Source: JAILLW01 sp045629045
Lineage (GTDB): Bacteria > Bacillota > Clostridia > Lachnospirales > Lachnospiraceae
Length of the DNA: 63,219 nucleotides
Reading direction: 5' to 3'
Assembly (NCBI GenBank): GCA_045629045.1
Contig: JAZQQM010000023.1
Location: 1 to 63,219, forward strand
Within the stretch, counting starts at the first letter, position 1; every line of letters begins with the position of its first letter. Positions 1-7,644 of the stretch are shown piece by piece. The position numbers and the translations under genes are program-made. The notes beneath the pieces were generated by a model. The model had not been told where the DNA came from. It worked only from the letters and a program-made list of their open reading frames with translations, and made no database searches.

Positions 1-106
1 CTGTTTCTAATATTCCTTTTGATTCTAATTCCTTGTATTTATTATCAGCTAAACACTGAATGATATACTTACAATAATCTATAACCTCTTCTTCAGTATT
101 AAACAT
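1..106 (-). CDS. Hypothetical protein, N-terminal part only (runs off the window)
   Basis: An open frame of 35 codons starts at the ATG complementary to 104-106 and continues past position 1 without a stop. It begins MFNTEEEVIDYC and is rich in acidic and Lys residues with a helical pattern. A ribosome-binding-like GAGGG lies about 6 nt before the ATG, which is why I treat it as a real gene start. No family is recognised from so short a piece. Confidence 0.5.
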   Translation of the reverse strand, partial: MFNTEEEVIDYCKYIIQCLADNKYKELESKGILET

Positions 107-362
107 ACCATCCCTCACTGCACTGAATTATCAAAATCATATCGCTCTAACTATTACTGTAATTATAATAGCACATGGAATATTTTACTCCGTAATCTTC
201 ATATTCCCAAATCAAAATACATTATGCTATAAGACTAACTTTCCTACGAAGATATCATAACACATCAACTTATACGTAATAAAATTTACTTCACTTATAT
301 CCTCCACATCCAGATAAAAAAGAGTTCCACATTGCTGTGAAGCTACAATAGCACCTCGATTA

Positions 363-536
363 CGCGTTGCACCATTCGCTACACTTCGTTTCGCTCATGT
401 CGCGCTGGCGATATATAAACAAGCTACTAGCCGTGCTCATTCATAGCCCTTCGGGCTATTCAAAAGCGGGCTGTCGCCCTATAAACGCGTTGCATCATTC
501 GCAGAAGCTTCGCTTCTTGCTCATGTCGCGCTGGCG
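363..536. repeat. Two copies of a GC-rich hairpin-containing repeat
   Basis: Two modules, 363-410 and 486-536, share the ends CGCGTTGCA-C/T-CATTCGC and GCTCATGTCGCGCTGGCG with a variable middle. Between and inside them are small perfect hairpins, for example ATAGCCC/GGGCTAT near 445-462 and AGAAGC/GCTTCT near 503-517. The rest of 110-360 is AT-rich and shows no gene. The block sits just beyond the rpsI terminator. A short frame at 367-558 is composed of these repeats and is not believed to be coding. Confidence 0.6.
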
Positions 537-556
537 CGCTATAAAACTTCGCAAAT

Positions 557-593
557 AAAAAAACTCCCTTGGATGCAAGCATCCAGGGAGTTT
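557..593 (-). terminator. Rho-independent terminator of the rplM-rpsI operon
   Basis: A GC-rich stem formed by AACTCCCT and AGGGAGTT with a further inner GGATGC/GCATCC pairing is followed, on the minus strand, by a run of seven T. It lies 38 nt after the rpsI stop. Confidence 0.85.
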
Positions 594-630
594 TGTATTT
601 GCTTGTTTTGCAACGCTTGTAGTTCGCGCA

Positions 631-1029
631 TTATCTCTTTGAGAACTGGGGAGCACGACGAGCTGACTTCAAGCCGTACTTCTTTCTTTCCTTCATACGA
701 GGATCTCTTGTTAAGAAACCTTCTTTCTTAAGAGTTGCTCTGAAATCGTTATCAACCTTAAGAAGAGCTCTTGCAACGCCATGTCTGATTGCTCCGGCCT
801 GGCCTGTTGTTCCGCCGCCCTTAACGTTAACCTTAACGTCGTACTTTCCTTCTGTTTCTGTAGCAACTAAAGGCTGCTTAACGATAACCTTAAGTGTCTC
901 TAATCCGAAGTACTCGTCAAGAGGACGATTGTTTACTGTAATGTTTCCCTTACCGGGTGTCATATATACTCTAGCAATTGATTTCTTTCTTCTACCTGTT
1001 CCGTAGAATTTTGCTGCTGCTTTAGCCAT
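631..1029 (-). CDS. rpsI: 30S ribosomal protein S9
   Basis: Small-subunit protein S9, whose basic C-terminal tail reaches the P-site tRNA. The 132-residue product has the family hallmarks: FYGTGRRKKSIARVY near the N-terminus, GGGTTGQAGAIRHGVARAL in the middle and the ending RRAPQFSKR. The third methionine codon of the longest frame is chosen as start because AAGGAGG lies 8 nt before it; the first ATG is only 2 nt from that site. It lies 21 nt after rplM and both are expected on one transcript ending at the terminator at 557-593. Confidence 0.97.
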   Translation of the reverse strand: MAKAAAKFYGTGRRKKSIARVYMTPGKGNITVNNRPLDEYFGLETLKVIVKQPLVATETEGKYDVKVNVKGGGTTGQAGAIRHGVARALLKVDNDFRATLKKEGFLTRDPRMKERKKYGLKSARRAPQFSKR

Positions 1030-1050
1030 TTTCATTACCTCCTTCTAGAC

Positions 1051-1479
1051 CTAAAATGTAAGTTCTTCAGGCTTCTGAGCTGCATGTGGATGCTCAGCAC
1101 CTGCGTATACGAATAACTTCTTGTACATCTGTGAACCTAAAGGTCCCTTAGGAAGCATTCCCTTAACAGCTGTCTCAACAACAGTAACGGGCTTTGTAGC
1201 AATCATCTCACGGAGAGTTGTCTCTCTAAGACCGCCAACCCATCCTGTATGATGACGATAAAGCTTCTGATCAAGCTTCTTACCTGTAACCTTAATCTTC
1301 TCGGCATTGATGATGATAACATAATCACCTGTGTCGATTGAAGGTGTAAAGATAGCCTTATTCTTACCTCTTAAAACCTTAGCTACCTCTGAAGCTAAGC
1401 GTCCTAATGTCTTATCTGTAGCGTCTACTACATACCACTTACGATCGATAGTAGCAGGACTAGCCATAAATGTCTTCAT
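1051..1479 (-). CDS. rplM: 50S ribosomal protein L13
   Basis: Large-subunit assembly protein L13, 142 residues, the usual length. Recognised by WYVVDATDKTLGRLAS near the N-terminus, the YRHHTGW motif and MLPKGPLGSQMYKKLFVY toward the C-terminus. GGAGG is placed 7 nt before the ATG. First gene of the rplM-rpsI pair and preceded by its own promoter and a structured untranslated stretch. In many Firmicutes this pair follows truA directly; here truA lies about 9 kb away, separated by inserted genes. Confidence 0.97.
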   Translation of the reverse strand: MKTFMASPATIDRKWYVVDATDKTLGRLASEVAKVLRGKNKAIFTPSIDTGDYVIIINAEKIKVTGKKLDQKLYRHHTGWVGGLRETTLREMIATKPVTVVETAVKGMLPKGPLGSQMYKKLFVYAGAEHPHAAQKPEELTF

Positions 1480-1612
1480 GATAAATCCTCCATAATTCTA
1501 ACACTGTCTTATCTTCGTGGATGTCCGGGCCACTTCGTAAGACTTCCTTAGATCAAAGCGCTTTAGGTTCTTAGGGAATGATGGGATAAGCATCAAAAAC
1601 CTACTCGCGCAC
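1480..1612 (-). promoter_or_regulatory. Untranslated leader of rplM-rpsI, candidate r-protein leader
   Basis: About 130 nt of transcribed but untranslated sequence precede rplM. It contains internal complementarities (for example CTTATC near 1507 with GATAAG near 1584, and AAGCGCTTT as a local palindrome). Autoregulatory L13 leaders are known in Firmicutes; that this is one is inferred from position and length, not from a recognised consensus. Confidence 0.45.
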
Positions 1613-1618
1613 CGATTT

Positions 1619-1647
1619 ATTATATTAAAGATACAATTCCGTGTCAA
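1619..1647 (-). promoter_or_regulatory. Sigma-70-type promoter for rplM-rpsI
   Basis: Minus-strand -35 TTGACA (1642-1647) and -10 TATAAT (1619-1624), both perfect, separated by 17 nt. Transcription should start near 1612. Confidence 0.9.
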
Positions 1648-1694
1648 CCACTAAGTTTAGCGGATTTGCAACTTTTTTATCTATATATCGAATA

Positions 1695-1985
1695 TTATTC
1701 TTCCACATGTTCCAGTCCGCAACTGATAATCGTCTTGACATGATCGTCTGCCAGTGAGTAGTATATCATTTTCCCCTCACGGCGAGCTTTTATCAGTTTG
1801 CTCTGCTTCAATATCTTAAGTTGATGTGAAATGGCTGACTGAGTCATGTTTAGCGTTGTTGCTATATCCTGCACACACAATTCGTCTGTAAAAAGTGTAT
1901 GAAGTATTCTTATTCTGGTAGAGTCACCGAATACCTTAAACAATTCCGCCAAATCATATAATTCATTTTCGTCTATCTTTTTCAT
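1695..1985 (-). CDS. ArsR/SmtB-family metal-sensing repressor
   Basis: A 96-residue winged-helix repressor of the ArsR/SmtB family. It has the family signature FGDSTRIRILHTL, then ELCVQDIA, then the recognition helix MTQSAISHQLKILKQSKLI and a wing ending in YYSL. The C-terminus carries D-x-H-(10 residues)-H-x-x-E, the alpha-5 zinc/cobalt site of SmtB and CzrA, so it probably senses Zn(II) or a similar ion rather than arsenic. It is the last gene of the efflux operon, 45 nt after the ATPase. A matching operator lies at the operon promoter (4268-4289), so autoregulation is likely. The ion specificity is inferred from the motif. Confidence 0.93.
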   Translation of the reverse strand: MKKIDENELYDLAELFKVFGDSTRIRILHTLFTDELCVQDIATTLNMTQSAISHQLKILKQSKLIKARREGKMIYYSLADDHVKTIISCGLEHVEE

Positions 1986-2030
1986 TATGTACTCCCCTGC
2001 AAAAATATAAATACCTTCTCCCGCTTTTTG

Positions 2031-3923
2031 CTAAATTTTCTTAACATACAGTGCTCTTATTGCATTAAGCACCGCGATTACCATAACTCCGACATCCGCA
2101 AAAATAGCTATCCACATATTTGCTATGCCAAGAGCCCCCAGTACCAAGCAAATTACTTTAACCCCTATTGCAAAATATATATTTTCATAGCAAATACGCA
2201 TGCACTTGCGGGCTATTTCGATTGCCTTTGAAATTTTGAGCGGATTATCGTCCATAAGCACTACATCCGCAGCTTCTATAGCCGCATCGGAGCCTAAAGC
2301 CCCCATGGCAATTCCAACGTCCGCACGTGTAAGAACAGGCGCATCATTTATTCCGTCTCCCACGAAAGCAAGTATATCTTTGTCCGCTTTACCATCAAGA
2401 AATTCTTCAACTTTCCTTACCTTGTCCTCCGGAAGAAGTTCAGCGAAATGTTCATCTATTCCAATTTGTTTACTAACTTCAAGTGCGACACTTTCGATAT
2501 CTCCGGTAAGTAAAACCGTCCTTTTGACTCCTGCTGCCTTAAGACGTAAAATTGCCTCTTTGGCATTCGGCTTTACAATATCGGAAATGACTATATGGCC
2601 CGCATATTTTTTATCAATCGCAACATGTACTATGGTTCCCATGCTGTGACACTGCTCATAAGCAACGCCAATACTCTCCATCAGCAAAGCGTTTCCGACA
2701 GCAACTTCCTTTCCGTCAACTTTTGCTCTAATTCCATGCCCGCTTATTTCTTCCAAATCGGTCACTCTTGAAAAATCAAGTTTCTTCCCATAAGCGAGAG
2801 TAATACTCTTTCCGATGGGATGACTCGTGTGTCCCTCGACAAGAGCTGCCAATTCAAGCAGCTTTTCATCTTCAAGCTCATTGTGGTGTATTCCGGTTAC
2901 TTCAAATACTCCCTGCGTTACGGTTCCCGTCTTGTCAAAAAATATATAATTTGTCTTCGACAGGGTTTCTAAATAATTTGACCCTTTAACAAGTATTCCT
3001 TCTTTTGAGGCACCGCCTATTCCCGCAAAAAAAGTAAGCGGAATACTTATTACCAATGCACAGGGACAACTTATAACAAGGAATGTAAGTCCGCGATATA
3101 TCCACTCACGGAAACTCATATTGCCTGATAAAATATATCCGATGACAGGCGGAATGAGGGCAATCAGCAAAGCACCCATGCATACGGCAGGAGTATATAT
3201 CCTTGCGAATTTACTTATAAAGTTTTCACTCTTTGATTTTTTGGAGCTCGCATTTTCAACAAGTTCAAGTATCTTGGAAACTGTAGATTCTCCAAAGGGT
3301 TTAACGGTTTTAATTCTTAATATTCCCGAAATGTTTATGCACCCACTCATAATCTCATCGTCGGGGTTTACTTCCTTAGGAACGCTCTCACCCGTAAGTG
3401 CCGACGTATTAATCATTGACTTTCCCGAAACTATTACACCATCCAAAGGTATTTTTTCTCCGGGATTAACAACAATTATTGAGCCTACTGCCACGGTATC
3501 CGGGTCAACCTTATCACCATTTTCAAGGTTGGCGTAATCGGGACGAATATCCATAAGTTCGGTAATATTTCGTCTGCTCTTTCCAACCGCATAAGACTGA
3601 AAGAGTTCACCTATCTGATAGAACAGCATTACTGCCGCACCCTCTGTATAATCTCCCAAAGCTATCGCGCCTACTGTTGCAACTGCCATTAAGAAGTTTT
3701 CATCGCAAACCTGCTTATTAAGAATTCCCTTAAAGGCTTTTTTTAGAATATCATAGCCTATTATCAGATATGGAATAATATAGAGTACAAATTCCAATAC
3801 CCGGGTTTGCAGTATTGTCGCTCCATAACATTTTTCTGCGAAAAAATATAGAAGTTTCAGTACCAATATCAGTAATGATGATATTACTATCCTTACAAAT
3901 ACTTTCTTTTGCTTTCTGTTCAT
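2031..3923 (-). CDS. P1B-type metal-transporting ATPase (Zn/Cd/Pb type)
   Basis: Integral membrane metal-export ATPase of 630 residues. Visible motifs in order are the actuator TALTGESVP, the membrane CPC motif in ISCPCALV (typical of P1B-2 Zn/Cd/Pb pumps), the phosphorylation site DKTGTVT, the SHPIGKSI nucleotide-binding His-Pro, and the hinge GDGINDAPVL. There is no N-terminal HMA domain; instead a separate HMA protein is encoded 64 nt upstream in the same operon. The Shine-Dalgarno sequence is weak. ZntA- or CadA-like function is likely, but substrate choice cannot be settled from sequence alone. Confidence 0.93.
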   Translation of the reverse strand: MNRKQKKVFVRIVISSLLILVLKLLYFFAEKCYGATILQTRVLEFVLYIIPYLIIGYDILKKAFKGILNKQVCDENFLMAVATVGAIALGDYTEGAAVMLFYQIGELFQSYAVGKSRRNITELMDIRPDYANLENGDKVDPDTVAVGSIIVVNPGEKIPLDGVIVSGKSMINTSALTGESVPKEVNPDDEIMSGCINISGILRIKTVKPFGESTVSKILELVENASSKKSKSENFISKFARIYTPAVCMGALLIALIPPVIGYILSGNMSFREWIYRGLTFLVISCPCALVISIPLTFFAGIGGASKEGILVKGSNYLETLSKTNYIFFDKTGTVTQGVFEVTGIHHNELEDEKLLELAALVEGHTSHPIGKSITLAYGKKLDFSRVTDLEEISGHGIRAKVDGKEVAVGNALLMESIGVAYEQCHSMGTIVHVAIDKKYAGHIVISDIVKPNAKEAILRLKAAGVKRTVLLTGDIESVALEVSKQIGIDEHFAELLPEDKVRKVEEFLDGKADKDILAFVGDGINDAPVLTRADVGIAMGALGSDAAIEAADVVLMDDNPLKISKAIEIARKCMRICYENIYFAIGVKVICLVLGALGIANMWIAIFADVGVMVIAVLNAIRALYVKKI

Positions 3924-3987
3924 ATGTTTATTCTCTAATGAATAAGCAATTCCGTAGTCACCATATCTGCTTCACGGTTCTTTATAA

Positions 3988-4206
3988 CTACAGGAATATC
4001 TCGCAATCATCTTCTACCTTTCTGCAATTCTTCAAAACTTCCTTCATGATAGCTTTTTCATCTGCATCGTCTGCCATTTCAACAGTCATCTTAAGCATCA
4101 TGAAATTGACCGTAGCATCAATTACTCCCGGTGTCTTCTTGGTAACTTCTTCCATCTTATTGGCACAATTAGCACAATCAACATCAATCTTATATGTCTT
4201 CTTCAT
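3988..4206 (-). CDS. Small HMA-domain metal-binding protein (metallochaperone)
   Basis: A 72-residue soluble protein with one heavy-metal-associated fold. The metal site is DCANCANK (Cys 11 and Cys 14). The aromatic or Met often found just before the first Cys in copper chaperones is replaced by VD, which is more in keeping with Zn or Cd. The internal ATG is chosen as start because AAGGAAG precedes it at a good distance, while the longer frame (to 4230) starts upstream of the ribosome site. First gene of the efflux operon; it probably replaces the N-terminal HMA domain missing from the ATPase. Confidence 0.9.
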   Translation of the reverse strand: MKKTYKIDVDCANCANKMEEVTKKTPGVIDATVNFMMLKMTVEMADDADEKAIMKEVLKNCRKVEDDCEIFL

Positions 4207-4267
4207 ATGTTTACTTCCTTTCAAAAACATCTATACACTTCTATGATAGTGAATAACTTTATTTTTA

Positions 4268-4327
4268 CATATGAGCATTTATTCATATGTTCATTTATGA
4301 GTATATCACATCGGCCGCCCCTGTCAA
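4268..4327 (-). promoter_or_regulatory. Metal-responsive promoter and ArsR/SmtB operator
   Basis: On the minus strand TTGACA (4322-4327) and TATACT (4300-4305) are spaced 16 nt. Immediately downstream, covering about +4 to +25, lies a 22-bp imperfect palindrome (4268-4289) with arms CATATGA/TCATATG. Its core fits the SmtB/CzrA-type pattern ATATGA-x-CA...TATTCATAT. A further partly related half site reaches the -10 box. Repression by the ArsR protein of the same operon and induction by metal is the natural reading. Confidence 0.8.
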
Positions 4328-4362
4328 GGATTATTCTCTGTAATAAGCTACTATTACGTAAT

Positions 4363-4403
4363 AAAAAAGGTGATAAAGTTTGCAAAGTGCAAATTCTATC
4401 ACC
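4363..4403 (-). terminator. Rho-independent terminator after the DUF896 gene
   Basis: Stem arms GGTGATA and TATCACC enclose a second pairing TTTGCA/TGCAAA; on the minus strand six T follow. It ends transcripts of the proS-DUF896 unit and separates it from the efflux promoter. Confidence 0.85.
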
Positions 4404-4437
4404 CAATTTATGTCTGTTCTTAATCTTACGCCTAAGT

Positions 4438-4650
4438 CTATTTAATTTTTTTAACCTTCTCAATCGTACCGTCAGGTCTTTGGATAGACATATGATCAAG
4501 CTGTGACTGAAGATTTCTTTTGAAGGAAGCAACATACTGCGAACGTAAATCTGCCTGTTCCTTCTTTTCTTCATCTGTCAGGCCCTCTGACTGCGACTTA
4601 TGGTAAAGTTCGTTTATTCTTGCTGTTATTTCTTCTATCGTCTGTGCCAT
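4438..4650 (-). CDS. DUF896 / UPF0291 family protein (YnzC-like)
   Basis: A 70-residue protein with the typical DUF896 pattern: INELYHKSQSEGLTDEEKKEQ, then LRSQYVASFKRNLQSQLDH and RPDGT. Members such as B. subtilis YnzC form a short two-helix hairpin; the function is not established. It follows proS by 12 nt and is closed by a terminator, so it is probably cotranscribed with proS. Confidence 0.93.
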   Translation of the reverse strand: MAQTIEEITARINELYHKSQSEGLTDEEKKEQADLRSQYVASFKRNLQSQLDHMSIQRPDGTIEKVKKIK

Positions 4651-4662
4651 AAATTCTCCGAA

Positions 4663-6399
4663 TTAATCTCTTACCTTCGAATTGATTTCGTCATACAGGG
4701 ATTTAACAAGAGCTTTGGCTTCATCGATAACCGAATCAACGGATACCAGCTTATTAACCGACTTATCTCTTGTAGTAAGTTCAACTTCATTATTGGCAAG
4801 ATGCTTTGGTCCTATGGTGATTCTTACAGGTACACCAAGAAGGTCCGCATCTGCGAACATAAAGCCTGCGCTGACATCTCTGTCATCATAAATTACTTCA
4901 TAGCCTTCCTTTTGGAGGGTTGTATACACTTTGTCCGCAAGGGCCTTACATTCGGGATTGTCGGCTCTCATACAGCAAAGATGAACCTCCCAGGGAGCAA
5001 TTGTAATAGGCCAGATAGGTCCGCGGTCATCATGATGAGCCTCGCAAACAGAAGCTGCAAGTCTTCCGACGCCGATTCCGTAACAGCCCATAATAGGAGT
5101 TTTCGTCTCGCCGTTTTCATCTGTATATGTCATTCCCATGCTCTTAGAATACTTGGTTCCAAGCTGGAATATATTACCGACTTCAATACCGCGGCTGATT
5201 CTTATTGTCTTCTTACCGCAGCATGGACAAATGTCGCCTGTTCTTATTTTGGCAACGTCAACATATTCGACATCACCTATATCACGCTTGATGTTAAGAC
5301 CTGTGTAGTGATAATTCTCCTCATTACCGCCGCAGCACAAATTCTCAATACCCTCAAGGGATTTATCATAAATTATTCTGCACTTGGCCTTCTGATCATA
5401 AGGTCCGCAAAAGCCTGCCACAAGACCGCAATCCTCGGTCACAACTGCAGGATGAACCTTGCTCTTAAGATAATTGGTAAGTTTCGTTTCGTTAACTTCG
5501 TAGTCTCCGCGAAGGAATACGACAATATATTCGTCTGTCATGTTGTCCTGGTACATAACAGCTTTGCAGGACTCTTCAATATTGCTTCCCAGGAAGCCTA
5601 CAACATCCTCAATTGTCTTCATATGAGGAGTAAGAACCTTCTTAAGTTCCCCTGCAGGTGAAGCCTTTGAATTATCAACGGTACAATCGGCAGCTTCCAT
5701 GTTGGCACTGTAGCCGCAGTCATCGCAAAGTACAATTGAGTCCTCGCCCGCATCTGTCAAAAGCATATACTCGTGAGAAACATTTCCGCCAATCATTCCG
5801 GAATCAGACTTAACGGAAACAACCTCGGGAATACCGGCTCTTTCGAATACTCTAAAGTATGAATTTGCCATAATGTCATAGTATCTTTCCAGGTCTTCCT
5901 GTGATGTATGGAAAGAATATGCATCCTTCATTGTGAATTCACGAACTCTGATAAGTCCGGCTCTGGGACGTGCCTCATCTCTGAACTTAGTCTGAATCTG
6001 ATAAATTGAAAAAGGATACTTGGCATAAGAGCTTGCGTATTCTCTTACCAGCTGTACTGCTGCCTCTTCATGTGTCATACCAAGTACCATCGAAGAATCA
6101 TTTCTATCTTTGAATCTAAGAAGTTCTTCACCGACAGATTCAAATCTTCCCGATTCTTCCCATAATGAACCGGGCAAAACCACAGGGAACAAAACTTCCT
6201 GAGAATCCGCCGCATCCATTTCTTCTCTTATAATATTCTCTATCTTAGCTGTAATGCGCTTCATTGGCGGATAAAGTGAATAAATACCGTTAGCAACGTA
6301 CTTAATGTAACCTCCTCTTAACGAGAATGCATGGGAATCAATCACGCAGTCTGCGGGACGTTCCTTAAATCTTAATCCTACCAAATTGTTTAATTTCAT
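4663..6399 (-). CDS. proS: Prolyl-tRNA synthetase
   Basis: Class II aminoacyl-tRNA synthetase, cytoplasmic, charging tRNA-Pro. The 578-residue product is of bacterial type: motif 2 region KFRDEARPRAGLIRVREF, the inserted editing domain in the middle (roughly residues 220-400), an unusual CPCCGKK stretch in the region before motif 3, and GCYGIGVGRL as motif 3. The start is the internal ATG beginning MKLNNLVGLRF, with AAGGAG 6 nt upstream; a longer frame to 6453 would overlap the promoter at 6444-6472. Cotranscribed with the DUF896 gene. The divergent neighbour ybaK encodes a trans-editing enzyme for Cys mischarged by this synthetase. Confidence 0.96.
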   Translation of the reverse strand: MKLNNLVGLRFKERPADCVIDSHAFSLRGGYIKYVANGIYSLYPPMKRITAKIENIIREEMDAADSQEVLFPVVLPGSLWEESGRFESVGEELLRFKDRNDSSMVLGMTHEEAAVQLVREYASSYAKYPFSIYQIQTKFRDEARPRAGLIRVREFTMKDAYSFHTSQEDLERYYDIMANSYFRVFERAGIPEVVSVKSDSGMIGGNVSHEYMLLTDAGEDSIVLCDDCGYSANMEAADCTVDNSKASPAGELKKVLTPHMKTIEDVVGFLGSNIEESCKAVMYQDNMTDEYIVVFLRGDYEVNETKLTNYLKSKVHPAVVTEDCGLVAGFCGPYDQKAKCRIIYDKSLEGIENLCCGGNEENYHYTGLNIKRDIGDVEYVDVAKIRTGDICPCCGKKTIRISRGIEVGNIFQLGTKYSKSMGMTYTDENGETKTPIMGCYGIGVGRLAASVCEAHHDDRGPIWPITIAPWEVHLCCMRADNPECKALADKVYTTLQKEGYEVIYDDRDVSAGFMFADADLLGVPVRITIGPKHLANNEVELTTRDKSVNKLVSVDSVIDEAKALVKSLYDEINSKVRD

Positions 6400-6443
6400 A
6401 AATCTCTCCTTCGGGCTCTTTTTTGAGCCGCCAACCGTTTTCC

Positions 6444-6472
6444 AAAATACCACTCACACAGTAAGATGTCAA
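6444..6472 (-). promoter_or_regulatory. Promoter for proS
   Basis: TTGACA (6467-6472) and TATTTT (6444-6449) with a 17-nt spacer on the minus strand; start expected near 6437, giving a leader of about 38 nt. The -35 box is part of a small palindrome ATGTTGACAT. Confidence 0.75.
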
Positions 6473-6488
6473 CATTTACGCCCTCTTG

Positions 6489-6497
6489 TGATATAAT
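6489..6497 (+). promoter_or_regulatory. Extended -10 promoter for ybaK
   Basis: TGATATAAT (TG-n-TATAAT) reads toward ybaK; there is no good -35 at 17 nt, consistent with an extended -10 promoter. It lies back to back with the proS promoter. Confidence 0.65.
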
Positions 6498-6530
6498 ACA
6501 GCCAAAATAAATTATAAAGAGTGACAAAAC

Positions 6531-7013
6531 ATGAAAAAATCTTCAGAAGAAAAAACTAACGTGATGAGATTACTGGAGCAAAAGAAGCTCCCTTATGAAA
6601 TGAGAACATATGCAGATACAGATGCTGTTTCCGGTATTGAAGTAGCTACAGTTCTCGGCCAGGACCCGGCATGCGTATTCAAAACACTGGTTACTCAGGG
6701 TGCGTCAAAACAATACCATGTATTCATGATTCCCGTAGCCGAAGAACTGGATCTCAAAAAAGCCGCCAAAGCAGTCGGCGAAAAAAGCATCGCCATGATT
6801 AAGTCAAAGGAACTTCTGCCCCTTACAGGCTACATCCACGGAGGCTGCTCACCCATAGGCATGAAAAAGCGCTTCCCCACCGTAATCCATGAAAGCGCCA
6901 ATAATTTTGAACGTATTTTCTTCAGTGCCGGCAAAATCGGTTATCAAGTATATGCCGCACCTGAAGTAGTATCCGAATTCGTGGATATGAAGTTTGCCGA
7001 CGTAATAGTCTGA
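6531..7013 (+). CDS. ybaK: YbaK/EbsC-family Cys-tRNA(Pro)/Cys-tRNA(Cys) deacylase
   Basis: A 160-residue protein of the YbaK family, which hydrolyses Cys wrongly attached to tRNA-Pro. Diagnostic stretches are the N-terminal NVMRLLEQKKLPYEMRTY, GQDPACVFKTLV (with the catalytic-region Lys), VAEELDLKKAAKAVGEK, and GGCSPIGMKKRFPTVIHE. Length is as expected. It is transcribed divergently from proS with 131 nt between them, a functional pairing of error source and proofreader. Confidence 0.94.
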   Translation: MKKSSEEKTNVMRLLEQKKLPYEMRTYADTDAVSGIEVATVLGQDPACVFKTLVTQGASKQYHVFMIPVAEELDLKKAAKAVGEKSIAMIKSKELLPLTGYIHGGCSPIGMKKRFPTVIHESANNFERIFFSAGKIGYQVYAAPEVVSEFVDMKFADVIV

Positions 7014-7073
7014 ATTGTTTGCTGCCTCAGCAGATATTTCGCAACCCACCCAAATCAATTTAGTGTGTCACAC

Positions 7074-7640
7074 TTATTTGGTAATGATTGATACAAGCCA
7101 GTTCGGATCCGGTATCTGCAGATTTTCGTTGTAAGTAAGTTCTTCCATAACGCCCTGAACAGCGGCCCAGAAACAAGTGGAAAGCAAAAACGGATCGCCA
7201 TCTTTAAATATTCCCTTTTTCTGACCTTCTTCAATTAATCGGGCACTTATTTCAATCTGCTTAACAGAGAGGGCAATTTCCCTGACCTCATCCGGCATTC
7301 CATTTTCTCTGGCCTTTCCCATCAGTACAAACATATAGTAAATAATAGGCGATGTTCTTGCACTGGAAAAAAGAAAACTTAAAAGTTCGTAGAAATAAGT
7401 TTCCGGCTTCAAATCATCTCCCTGACAGGCGCGGTTGGCCGATTCGGCCCCCATTTTAACCAATTCCAGAAGAAGTGCCTCTTTTGATTCAAAATAATGA
7501 AACAACAAACCGGTACTCATTGACACTGCTTCTGCTATGTCGGTGATTTTAGTTTCCCAATATCCGTTTTTTACAAAAAGAACGAGCGCCTCAAAAAGGA
7601 TTTTCTGTTTTCTCTCTTCCTTCTGTTCTTTTCTTGTCAT
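7074..7640 (-). CDS. TetR/AcrR-family transcriptional regulator
   Basis: A 188-residue repressor with an N-terminal TetR helix-turn-helix (about residues 10-60): ILFEALVLFVKNGYWETKIT, then IAEAVSMSTGLLFHYFESKE. The remaining two thirds form the variable ligand-binding domain. It starts 4 nt after the oxidoreductase stop, so the two are translationally close and share one promoter. Two tandem 14-bp palindromes at that promoter are the likely operator, giving autoregulation. The ligand is unknown; a substrate or product of the neighbouring oxidoreductase is plausible. Confidence 0.92.
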   Translation of the reverse strand: MTRKEQKEERKQKILFEALVLFVKNGYWETKITDIAEAVSMSTGLLFHYFESKEALLLELVKMGAESANRACQGDDLKPETYFYELLSFLFSSARTSPIIYYMFVLMGKARENGMPDEVREIALSVKQIEISARLIEEGQKKGIFKDGDPFLLSTCFWAAVQGVMEELTYNENLQIPDPNWLVSIITK

Positions 7641-7644
7641 TACT

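Noticed and set aside
367..558. 63-codon frame on the plus strand
   Set aside because: It is made of the GC-rich repeat modules and hairpins and has no ribosome-binding site.
4600..5661. Open frame of 353 codons on the plus strand opposite proS
   Set aside because: It lies entirely antisense to the proS coding region, shows no family pattern, has runs of Cys/Asn/Ile typical of shadow frames, and lacks a ribosome site.
6400..6443. T-box riboswitch upstream of proS
   Set aside because: The predicted leader is under 45 nt, too short for a T-box.
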